Source: Pelagophyceae sp. CCMP2097 (taxonomy: Eukaryota > Sar > Pelagophyceae). From it: a stretch of DNA of 64,000 nucleotides. Every line of letters begins with the position of its first letter. Positions within the stretch are counted from its first letter, which is position 1. The stretch is taken from positions 370,602 through 434,601 of the forward strand of contig MU657179.1 in NCBI GenBank assembly GCA_026770575.1. Reading direction: 5' to 3'. A program made the translations under genes and the position numbers. This document shows, piece after piece, positions 30,734 through 42,700 of this stretch. Below the pieces are notes generated by a model. That model was not told the origin of the DNA, ran no database searches, and was given only the letters and a program-made list of their open reading frames with translations.

Positions 30734-33700
30734 ATGCGGCCCTTGGCGGCGCTCGTATTGCTGGCGCTCACCGCGGGCGCCCGCGGCGACGCCCCGGCGT
30801 CGCACACCCTCGATGACGCGAGCCGCGCAGTGGCGGCGGCAAACGCGACGGTGAACGCGACGGAGGGCGTCCCCGTGCAGCTGCCTGGCCTCGACAACAC
30901 AACACTACGCAACCACGGCATCGTCCGGCTCGCCTGCGCGCGCGGCGCGCTGACGCTGGCGAGCCGCGCCGGCGTCGTGGTCGCGGGCAGCGGCGGCGAG
31001 GTGACGCTTGTGGGCGACGCGGACCACGTGCGCGCGGCGCTGGCAAGCGTCATTTACGTCGCCGACCGCGTGGACACGCTCGCCGCAGCTGACTTCGTCT
31101 CGCTGCACACCGACTGCGACGCGGGCGCGGTCGTGACGTGCCGAGGGGCTGCGGCGTTGGAAGTGTACGTCGCCATCACGGGCGTCAACGGCGCGCCGCG
31201 CATCGCCGCGCCGCGGAGCGTCGACGTCGCTGCGTTTGAGACGACGGCGCTCGGCGCCGCTGTATCAGACGACGACTCGCCGTTTTTAGACTGCCTTGTA
31301 TCTGCGGAGCGCGGCAGTCTGACGTGGGCCGGCGCCGCCGCGACAGACGGGTCCCTCAGCCTCGGCAACGCGACGGCGGCCGAGGTGAACCGAATTTTGG
31401 CGACGCTGGCGTACACCGCCGGCCACGCGGCGTCCGTTTTTGACTTGGTCAAAATCCGCGTAGCCGACGCTTCCGACAACACGTCGGCCGCTGAAGCCAC
31501 CATCGCCGTCCGGGTGACCGGTCCCGGACTCGACGAGGCGCTCGACGGCGTCTCTCGCCCAGAGCCGTCGATGCCTCTGGCGTCGCGGCGGCTGGCGGAT
31601 GCGGCGTCGCCGCGGTCGGCGCAGGCGTCGCTGCAGTCGCGCCTCTCGCTGGTCCGCACTTTAGAGGACACGCCAAAGTCGTTGAACGGCACGCTCTACG
31701 TCGAGGCGTCTTGGAACACGGTGGCGCTGCATTTAGTGCACATTTCCTTCTCAAACGGCGCTTTATCAATGGGCCCCGGCTTTGCCGCGTACACCAAGCG
31801 CGTGGGCGGCGGCGTCGATTTGCAGGCCAACGCTTCAATCTTGTCCCGGGCGCTGGATGCTTTGGTGTATTCGCCGGAGAGGGACTGGCACGGAGTGGAT
31901 TACGTTTTCGCCGAATTCGACGGCCAACCCTATACTGTCGACCTCGCAGTCGTCGTGGCATCCGTCGTCGACCCCGTTTTCTACGACTGCGCCAAAGTTC
32001 CGGCCTCCACCTCGGGCCTCGAGCGGTCGCTGGCCGGCATTCTCAAAATCCGCGACGTCGAGGCGTCGTTGCTCAACGTCGTAATAACAGTGGCGCACGG
32101 AACTCTATATTGCTCCGAGCAAGCCGCTCTCTCGTTCGGCGCCCACGTCGTCGACGCCGGCGAAAGCAGCGTCGTCCTCCAAGGTGGCGCGGTGCGGCTG
32201 AACAAAGCGCTGGCCTCGCAAAACTTCCTCCTTTACACGCCGGCAGCGGGCTTCGCCGGCGACGACGCTCTTTTGGTCAATGGCCGGACGTGCGCGAAGC
32301 TGACCGTGGCCGCGCCGGCGGACCCGGCGCCGTTTGCGAAGTTTGCCGCGACGACGACTGTGGCGGTCCTCGAGGACTCTTCGCAAAACGCGTGCTGCGG
32401 CGGCGCGCTGCGCGGCTTCCCGGCAGACATCGGCGTCACGATCTCGCTGAAGACGCTCGACGGCGTGCTCCACGCGCCGGAGATGGGCGCATTTGGCAAA
32501 GAATCCTTTGCTTGGGTGTCCGAGGGCCCTACGGACCTCGCCTTCCGCGCGACTTTGGTCGCGGCGCAGGCGTTCTTAGACGGCGTGCATTTCTCGCCGC
32601 GCGCGGACTTTTTCGGGACGGCGCGCGTGGCGGCGACGCTGAAGATTCCAAACGTGCACGTCTCTGAGTGGTTCGACTTTTCCATCCTCGTGGGAAAGGT
32701 GCCCGACGCGCCGCGAATCTCAGCGCCGGAGAATACCGTCGTCGCAAACGGCAAGAGGAATCACGTCTTCGACGCCGGCGACGTCTTCGTTTTGGACGTG
32801 GACGGGACGGGCGCGCAGCTCCGCCTCGTCATAAAAGTCATTGCCTCCGACGCCTCTCTCGCTTTATCCACGCCGTCCATCGACGGCGTGCGCCTCGACG
32901 CCGGGCCGCGCACGCTCAAACTCTACGGCGACGCGCCTCGCCTCAACGCCGCGCTGCGCCGCCTCCAAGTCGGCCTGCCGTCGCGCCCCGCGGCCAAGGA
33001 CCGCACGCTCGCATCGCTCTCCCTGTCGGTGACGGACCTGGACTCCGGCCTCGAGTCGACGCCCGCCGAAGTGCGCCTCGTCGCGGCGGAGTCGTCGTCG
33101 AGCGTGGACGTTGTCACCGTGGGCCTCGCAAACTCGAGGATCCATGCGAACCAGTCGACTTTAAACCTGCACGTATTCGCGGGCATCGACCTGCAGGCGG
33201 ACGCCTCCGACGCGTTGGTCCTCGACGTCGAGGTCCAGGTCCTCTCGAGCCGTGACTCCATGGTACAATTCGCAAACATCACGGCCTTCCAAAGCGTCGA
33301 CGTCGCGCGGGCCCCGGCCAACGCGACGTACCTCCGCTTCCAGGGCCTCGTCGCAGACGCGCGCGCCGCCTTGGAGTCCGTCGGCGTGACCTCTGCGTGC
33401 GGCGGCCTCGTGACGGCGTCGCTGCGCGTCGCGCCGCATGGCCAGCCCTTTGCGGCCGCGGCCAAGGTCCTCGTCGTCTACAAAAACGACGTTTTGCAAG
33501 CACCGCCACGCCTCGCCGTGCCCGCCGACATCGAAGCGTACGCCGCGGCGACGTTCCTCACCATCCTCCGCGGCCTCCGCGTGGACGACGCGGGCGGCTG
33601 CGACGCCGACGCTCGGTTGTGGAACCTCACCGTTTCCTGCAAAGACGACAACGTCGCCGGCGTCGGCTTCTTCCCGAGGTATTCGACCACGTCCATCCTG

Positions 33701-36700
33701 GGCACGCCGGCGTCTTTGACAAGCGCCGTCGAGGAGGGCCTCTGGCTCGAGCTGCGCGACGCTAAGATTGCCGCAGCGCGCGCGTACACGGTCCAGCTGC
33801 GCCTCGGCGCGTTTCCGGGGAGTGCCGACGACGCGAGCACTGCGTCCGTTTTGATCCGCGTCGGGGCCGTGGCGACGCCGGACGAAAAGGTGACGTTTCG
33901 CGAGTCGGTCGTATCCGTCGACGAGGACGGCTCCGTCGACCTCTCGCAAGTGTGCGTCAAAGAGCCCGGACTCCCCGCGTTGCTCAACATCGTCGCCGAC
34001 CCGCCGGGATTGCTCCGCGGCGTCGATTCGGCCGGCCGCATTTCAGCGGCTTCAAACCTCTCGGACCTGGCCTACACGCCGCCGCGCGACTTTTTCGGCG
34101 TCGCGCACCTTGTGGCCACGTCCAACGGCAACGTCTCCGACACGCTCGCGATCAAAGTGCGGCCGATCAACGACGCGCCCTTTGTCGACTGCGGCTTTGT
34201 GAAGACGCATGACGAGCTCCGGGCGCGTTTGAACACGTCGATGGTGGTCAAGGTCGCGTTTGGCGGCTCCGTGAGTCTGAAGAAGTGTGCTGTTTACGAC
34301 GTCGATGCGCTCGACGTCGTCATCGTCAACGTCACGTCTGAAGGCGATTCGGGCGCGAAGCAGCTCGCGTTTCTGCGCGGGTCGGCGGCCGTCGTCTCGT
34401 CGCGCCTCGGCGATGTTACGGTCGACGGCGCCTTCGACACCATCGTCATCCAAGCCCGCGACGCGGCCGGTGCGAATGCCTCGTTCACGCTGCGGCTCGA
34501 CGTCGTCGACGACGACGGTGCGCCGCTGGCTTTCGTGAAGTCGACGGTAGAAGTGCTCCGGCTGGACGAGGACTCCGAGGTCGCAGTGCCCTTTGACATC
34601 CTCATCCGGCGGGATTCCAACGCGTCCGTATCCGTCCTTCTCAGTTTGGACCACGACGCCGACCTCATCTACGACTACGAGGATCAGGGCGCGAGCGTGG
34701 CCCAAGATTACCGCGTTCTCTACTCGAGGGCTTTTACAGACGGCTTTTTGGCGGTGACAATCGAGGGCACGGCGCACGGCGTCCGGGAGGCGCTCGGGGG
34801 CGTCGTTTACCGGCCGCGCAAGGACTTCAATGGCGTAGCGGGCTACGTGACCGCGGCGCTCGAGGCGTCTGGTACGGCGGCGCAAGTCCAAGTGGGCGTG
34901 CGCATTGCGCCAAAGGCGGATGCTCCTGGAATCTCGGCTGCCGACGTCGACGACTACGCCTGGGCGTCGACGCGCAGCCTCGTTTCCATGAGCGTTTCGG
35001 ACGCGGACGACGATTTGTTGGAGGTGCTGGGTCAGGTGGACTTTGGCAACGTCACCGTCGACTGGGCCGTCGCAGTCGAGCACGGCGTCCGCGTCCTGGC
35101 CGACGGCGCCGATTTGAAGGCGGACGCGCCGTTTACGTGCGACTCTGCGGCGTTTGCGGCGGGAGTGCGCCTGGCGGCAGGAGTGCGCGTGTCTCAAAAG
35201 GCGAAAATCTTAAACAAGGCGCTCCAAGCGGGCCTGCTGCGCTACGCCTCCGAGGCGCCGGCGGGCGGCGCGGCCCTGCTCTCGCTCGCCGTCCGCGACG
35301 CGGCGGACTGCTCAGCGACGACTGTGAAAATCTCGACGGTCGACGACGTCAAGGCGGCGCTGACCGTTGCGCCGTGGACGACCGCCGCAGTCGTCCTTGA
35401 AGATACGCCCAAAACGCTCGCGTTTTCGCTCGTCGATCCGCGCACGGGTCGAAACGTCTTTTACGACGCGAGGGCGATGATCAACGTCTCACTTTCCGCG
35501 GCGCACGGCTTTCTGACCCTCCCGACGGACCTCACTCTTTTGAACTTTGCCGGCGACGGTCGGGTCAGCTTGTACGCGACGACGTTGGACGCGGCGGCGG
35601 CGCTGGCTCGCGTGGTCTATACGCCGGATTCGGACTACTACGGCGAGCGGTTTCCGACGCGCATGCCAGATTTTGCATCTCCGCAGACGCGGCGTGCCTG
35701 CGCCGCCGCCGCGACGGAGCAGAAGCTGGCGGAGGGCTTCGAGACGATCACCATCGCTGTGACGACGCCGAGGTCCGGGGCGGTGCGGACGACGACGTTC
35801 GGCGTCTCCGTGCTGAGCGTCAACGACGCCCCGACGCTCAAAGGGGCCGACGGGATCGGCGTCGCGCCAAAGGGGTGGACGGCGCTCCCTGGCTTAGTCA
35901 TCGACGACGTCGACGGCGGCGTCGTCGAGGTGAATGCGACGGTCGGCGACGGGGAGATGGCTTTGGTCTCGCCCGCCGGCGTCGATTTCACGACGAGGGC
36001 AAACGGCGCCACTTTGATCATCCGCGGGTCGGTGGCCCTGGTCCAAGCGGCGCTGGCGACGCTGCGCTTCAAACCGCCGGCGGTCCTTGGACAGACGGCA
36101 CTTGACGTCCACGTCTCCGACCTCGGCGGCTGCGGCCTCGGCGCGGCGCCGCTCGAGGCCTCTATATCAGTTGTTTTAACCGTCGCCACGCGCCTCGGCC
36201 TCGTCTACGACGAGCGCGAGACGAGGGTGACGGTCCTCGAAGATGCCTTTCAAGCTTTGGGGCCTACGGCGCTCGTTCTCAACGCCACGTGGCTCTCCGA
36301 CGACGGCTGCCGCGACGCCTCGCTGCCGCGGAGGAAAGTGTGCGACCAGGCTTTGGAGCTCGACGCCAACGTCTATGGGGGCAACGTCTCGATTTTTGAA
36401 ACGGCCGCTTCTCTAGACTTCTACCAACCCGCCCGCCACTACGAGCTCCACCTCCGACCTAACGCGTCGGACCCGTACGCTGGCGCGCAGGCGGCGGAGT
36501 GGGTCGTCTCGACGCGCGCGCGCTGGCGCCGCGGCGTCGTGCGGCTCTCCGTCAAAGTGGACGCCGTCGCGAGTTTGGCGACGACGCAGGTCCGGCTCTC
36601 GCTGACGCACCGCGGCAGGGCGTGCGCCGCGGACCTGGCGCTCGGCGAGAACGGCTTGGCGGCGCTGATGAGCGTGGAAGGGGCCTTTCGAGACATGGAT

Positions 36701-39700
36701 TGCGTAGGCCCCGTCGTCGTCGAAGTCGAGCACTTTGGCGCCGTCGAAGCCACCGCTTCAGCTTTGGCGCGGTTCCGGGGCGAGGCGCGGTTCCGGATCA
36801 CGCTGCTGCAGAACGACGCCGTCGACTTTAAACTTGTCAAGGCGCACGTTTTGGAGTGCGGCGCGGGCCGCGACGACGCGCAGAGCGCTTACGTGGCGCA
36901 TTTCTGCGAGGTGCGGTTCTCGCAGGTGCAGGCGGCGACGACGCTTGGAGAGACGCAGTTCGTGACGCTGCGGTCCAACGGGACTTTAGACCAGGGCGAG
37001 TTCACTTTGGTCTTCAAAGGGACCCACACACAAAAAGGGACCCAGACGCGCAAGCTCGCCTACAACGCGACGGCGGACGACGTCCGCGAAGCGCTCGAGT
37101 TCGCCGGCGCCGGGGTTGTCGTGGTGAACCGCACGGCGTTTAATGACGAGGTTTATCCGGGCAAGCAGCCTTTTTACGTCGACGACTGCCTGTGCAGCGG
37201 CGCGTGCGCCGTCGGCTCGAAAGGGGCGAACTGCACCGTGGACCCACGGGAGACGACGTTTGCGGTGCTCTTCGCGACGGCGACTGGTGATTTGCCGGAC
37301 CTCGTGGCGCACGACTCTTCGGGCGAGGATGAGGTCTGCAAATCGTGCGACGCCTTTAGCACGGCCTGGTTCGCGCCGGCGCTCGCCGCGCACGTCGGGC
37401 TGGCGACGTCGCGGTTCCTCGTCGGCGACTTGGTGGCCGGGACGGAGGAATTAGGCGGGTCTTTTGCTCTCAGGCGCCCCGTCTGGACAGACGAGCCGGC
37501 GTATCCCGGCAGGACGCACGTTTCGACGACGGGCCCGATCTCGGTGAGAGCGACGACGGGCGACGTGCAGCGGGCGCTGTCGCAGCTGTATGGGGGTGGT
37601 ATGGTCACGGCGGTGACGAAATCTGCGTATACGTACCAAAGGGCTGTCGAGTGGCGAATCACTTTCGCTCCAAACCTCGGCGACGCCGTGCGCGGCCTCG
37701 AGCCCGTGCTCGACGAGTTCAAGGGCACGAACGCGACGGTGCACGCTGAGATTTTGGCGCAGGGCGAGCAGCGGTGGCCGCGCGACGGCGGATCCTTAAG
37801 CCTCCGCGCCTCCGACGCCGCCTCCAGCGCCGTCTTGCAGTTATCGTCATCAACAGACGAGGAGGCCGTCCACCGCCTCGTCTGGGCCGCCGTCTCAACG
37901 GTTTCGGGCGTTTTCGACGACGGCGGCGCAATCACCGTGACGAGGATATCCTCGCTCAAGACGTCGACGGGCGTTTCGGCGGCGTTTGCCATCCGGCTGG
38001 CGGCCGGCTTCGGTTTGCGGCCTTCGCTGGTCGTCGACGCCACGGCGTTGGCGGTGAACCTGGCCGTGGATTTGATAGAGGCGCCGCCCCCACCAACGTC
38101 ATGGCTTGTGAGTCTGACTGCAGACGTCGAGGCCCAAGTCGAAGAGGTCCAGGTCCTCTCTTGTTCGACCAAGTCTTCCGATGATGTGGTCTTCCGTTTA
38201 GGGTTCAGAGGCCTCACCTCGCCTGTGCTCACGAGTAAGATGGCGCCCAACCCAACTTCTCTCCCCGCGTGCACGCCCGCTGTACGGGGCGCCTGCAAAG
38301 GTGACGGGTCGTCGCTCGAGGAGACGCTCGTCAACTGGCTCGCGCAGCTCGTTGAGGGTGATGCCGTGGCCGTCTCCGTCTTGGGTTTGACGGCGCTGTG
38401 CGGCGAGGCGGGTTCAGTCAACATCACGTTCAAGGGCATCGTCGGCGACGTCGACCTGCTGGACGTCGTCGAGATGTCGGTGAACGGGACGCTGTCCGTG
38501 CGCGAGGCCACGAAAGGCTCTGCGGCCTTCGTTGCCGAGGTCCAGAGAGTCGAAGCCTTCAACCTCACTTTAAACGGGACCTCCGACGCCGACGGCTGGT
38601 TCGCTTTAAGCTTCCGCGGCGCGCAGACTGCGGCGCTCAGCTCGCAGTCGACTGCGGGGGAGTTGGAGTCGGCGCTGGCAGGGTTGTCGACGGTCGGCGC
38701 CGTCTCCGTGTCGCGCTCTCCAGCGCGCGGTTCGGCGCGCGGTTCGGAAGCCGACCAGGCTTTGTATGCGTGGTCCGTCACGTTTGGCGCATCCCGGCCG
38801 ACGCTCGGCGATTTGGACTTGATGGAGGCGGTCAACTGCGGCAATTTCCTGAAAGAGTGCTTCCTCGGCGTCCCGGCTTCCGTCAGAGTCCAACAAGTCG
38901 TCAAGGGACACGCCCCCGCGTACGGCGACTTCCGCTTGTCCGTCGACGGCGTGCCGGCGACGCCATACGTCCGCCTCGACGACGTTTATGGGTTTACGAG
39001 GACGGTTTCAAAGGCGCTGGGGTCGGACGTCCTCGAGCTGTGGGACATGGCCCAACATCCTCTAGGGCAGTACGGCGCCCTCTGGGCCCTCGAGGCCGTC
39101 GTCGGTCGCGTCAAAGTCGAGGCCAGGCTCAAGGGTTCGCGGCCCTCGCTCAAAGTCGCGCGGCTGGGTCCGGACCTACGCGCGCGAGGGTCGGGCCTCG
39201 CCGTCGCCAAAGCGCTCAACTTTACAGTCTTCCGCCCCGGCCGGAACGACAACGTCCGCACCGTCGGCCTCTCGACCGTGGCGCTCACCGTCCGGGACGC
39301 GTCGCAGTATTCGGAGAGGGGATGGGACTTCGCCGTGCAGCCCCTGGACGACCCTCCGGTAGTCCAAGCAAAAGAGGCGTACTGGGCTTTGGAGGCGACG
39401 CGGTCGTTGCTCCCGTCCGTCTCCGTCAGCGACGTCGACGCGTCAAGGCTCGACGTCGAGCTGTCCGTCCGGGACGGCGTTTTATCCGTCGACGCGGCAT
39501 CGAGTAACGTCTTTGTCAAAGAGTCCGAGTTTTTCACGGCGCAGGGCCGCGCCGAGGGTGCGACTTTGAAGCTCTCCGCGGCGCCCGAAAACGTCCGGAA
39601 GGCGCTGCAGACGCTGGCTTATACCTCGTCGAAGACTTTGAAGACGACGCAGTTGGACCGCCAGCGAATTAAAGTGCACGCCGGCAGCGACGCCGTCGTT

Positions 39701-42700
39701 TTGGCCGTGGAGACGGGCGCGACGCGCGGCGCCGTCGTTTCGGGCAACTTTACGCTCGCGCTGACATGTTCAGATTACCTCGCCGACGCTCTTCGGGTCG
39801 CGGCCGCTCAACTTTGCTTCGGTTCCACTTTTGAAAACACTTTTGAAAAAGTCTGCGACAGGAACGCGACGCTGGCGCTCTTCGGCAACGAGACGGTCGA
39901 GTTCACGCTCGAGGCGGACGCGCCTGGGAACGGGCAGGAAGACGCTAGCCTGTTATCTTTCGAAGCTGCGCTGCAAAACGCTTTAGACTCGTGCGCCGCC
40001 GTCGCTTCAAGCGTCGCCGTGGACCGCGGCCTCGATAACACGACGTCTTTCCTTTCGGCTGTAAGAGCGGACGTCTGGCGCGCGCCGCGCAAAGACGTGG
40101 ACTACGGCTTTGTGTACGAGGTGAAACTGTTGAACCTCCCCGTCCACGGCCGGCCTTTCAAAGCGCTCCGCGTCGTCCGCGAGAACGACGGCACGCCGAC
40201 TGGCTTACGCGCCGCGACGCGCAAGGACGGCAACTTGACGTTTGAGAAAGGTGGCGGCGCGAAGCCGTTTGCTACTGTAAAGACGTTAAAGGACGGCGTC
40301 TTAGAAAGCGGCTTTTCCGTCGAGTTTACGTCGCAGGCTTCCGTGAAGATGACGACGAAGAGGCTCGCTCTGGACTCGTCCGCTGAAGACGTCGAGGAGG
40401 CGCTGGAGGCGCTGGCGGCGATCGTAGACGTCCGAGTCTCAAGGGACTACACCTCAGCGGCGAAATTCGCGTGGGTCGTCGACTTCCTCCCGCCGTTCCA
40501 CGTCGGGCCGGAGCCGCTGCTGCGCCTGCTCACGTTCGGCGACGCGACTGGCGCGGTGGAGGCGGTGCAAAGAGGGGCGGCGACGCACGACACTCTCATC
40601 GTCAAAGTCTTCGATACGGCTTTTCCAGATACGGTGGCTCAAGCAAGAGCGGCCATCTACACGCGGCGAGTCGTCTCGGCGCCTCGGGTGACTGTGCGGG
40701 CGGCGCACGCGGGCGTGGCGAGGGGCGTGGAGGACGAAGCGCTGCACGACTTCTTCCGAGGCTTCCTCCTCACCGTCGACGAAGAGGAGACGCTGGCGGT
40801 GCTCTCAGTGTGGTCCGAGCGCGGCGCCGCCTCTGTGGTCTTGTCGCCCGCGGGCAATTCGACGGCGGTGCCGAAAGCAAGGGGCGTCGTCTTGTGCTCC
40901 GAGGCTGCCGCGGCCTTGATGCTGGCGCGGCTCGGCGAGCGCTCTAATTATGCGTGCTACGAGGGCGGCTTCAACGCGCTGCAGCAGTCGATCGAAGCGG
41001 CGCGAGTGGAATTTCCGGGCGACTTTTCGGGGGTCGACACGCTGACGGTCCGCCTCGACTTGCCCGCGCTCCAAAGTGCCTTCGGCTCGGCGTCGAGGAC
41101 CGTCTCCGTCGCGGCCGTCAACGACGCGCCGCTCTTCGTCTCGATCACGGCGCCGCGGCTCGTTTCCCAAGGGGGTGCGCGAACGCTCGTCTTTGAAGCT
41201 TCGCTGAGTTCCCCGCTGCTCTTCGCCGTCCAAGACGCCGACGGCGACGCCCTGACGGTGACGATCGCGTGCTCGAACGGCACGCTGTCCCTGCCGCCGA
41301 GCGCGCGGCGGCGGCTCTCCCGGGGGTTCTCCGCAGACGCGCCAAACACGCTGTCGGCGACGGGCCCGGCGGCGCAATGGAACGCGGCGCTGATGCACCT
41401 GCAGTATACGCGAAGGCCTTGGACAACAGCAGACATCATCACGGCGACGGTGTCCGACGGCGCTTTAGAGGCAGTCGTGCAAATTGGCGTGCGTGCAAAG
41501 TGCGCGCAGTCGTTCGAATGGCTCTTGGAAGAGGCCTCGGCCTTTGCCACTGCGCCGGACGCGGCGGCGCTGGAGAAGCGGGCCTGGGACCAGCACGCAA
41601 ACGTCTCGCTCGGAGGCGTCGGCCTTGCGGCGACGTGCGCCGACGGCGGTCTCAACGGCCGGCTCCGCGTTGTATTCGTGCCGCGGCCGCCCGACGACGC
41701 CGACGCATTGCTCTCGACGTTTGGCGAAGTCGCCTGGGCCGGCCCACGCGACTCTTTTGCGGAGCTTTCGGTCGACGTCGAGGAGCTGCCCGCGGGCGCT
41801 CTTGCGTTAAAAGCGCGCGCCTCCGACGCCGAAACGGCGGCGCTGCAGATTTCCGCCGCAATCGCCGCGTTTGTAGTCTACCGGCCTCCGCGAGATGGCT
41901 ACCGCGGTTTAATCCGTATCGTCGCAGTCGTCGACAGCCACGCCTCGCCAAGAGCCACCGAGCTCTGGCTCGCCGTCCAACCCACCGACACCCCGCCGCG
42001 ACTCCAAGTCCACGCCGGCGGCTTACAGCTGCAAGCGCTGCGACGAAGAGACGACGAGACGCTCGACGATGCGGTTTTGCAGGCGCGGCCATTGTTCGGC
42101 TCTACAGCAAAGGTCAGTGACGATGTCGGCGACGAGGCCGCGCTGCTCACCGTCGACGTGTCCATCGCGTGGAACGCTTCAACGCTCTCCGAGATCGGCG
42201 TCTCCGTTTGGCTGGGCTGCGAGCGCTGCGTTTTGCACTTTAGCGACGCGCTCGGCGTCGACAAGGGCGCCTCAATTGGAGCGCACGCCCGTCTCAGGTT
42301 CCTCGCGACGGCCGCCGACGCTTCAAAGGCGCTCGCGTCTTTGCGCGTCGCCGCGGTCGCCGACGCCTGCTGGCGCGCGTCTTCAAAAGGGGCCAATCTG
42401 GCTCTAGTCGTCACCGACGCTGCGGGTCAAACAGTGGCGCAGGACTTTGCCATCGACGTCCTGCCGCCGCTCTTGGCGCCGCTCAGCGTCGCCGTCGCCG
42501 AGCAAGCGCTGCGATCTGGTGCCGCGGCGAACGCGCTCTTCCGCGGCCTTTCGCTGCGAGACGGCTCTGGCGATTGCGAACCACTAGAGGTCATAGAGGT
42601 CACCGCTTCGGCCGCGCACGGCACGTTTTCAATTTCCGCAGAAGCCGGCGTCGACGTATTGCACGAGGACGCGTCGACGGTGACGCTTCGAGGCACGCGC

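Noticed and set aside
37174..38904. Minus-strand frame of about 576 codons inside the giant ORF
   Set aside because: Ser/Thr/Ala-rich shadow of the coding strand with no signal, motif or splice context.
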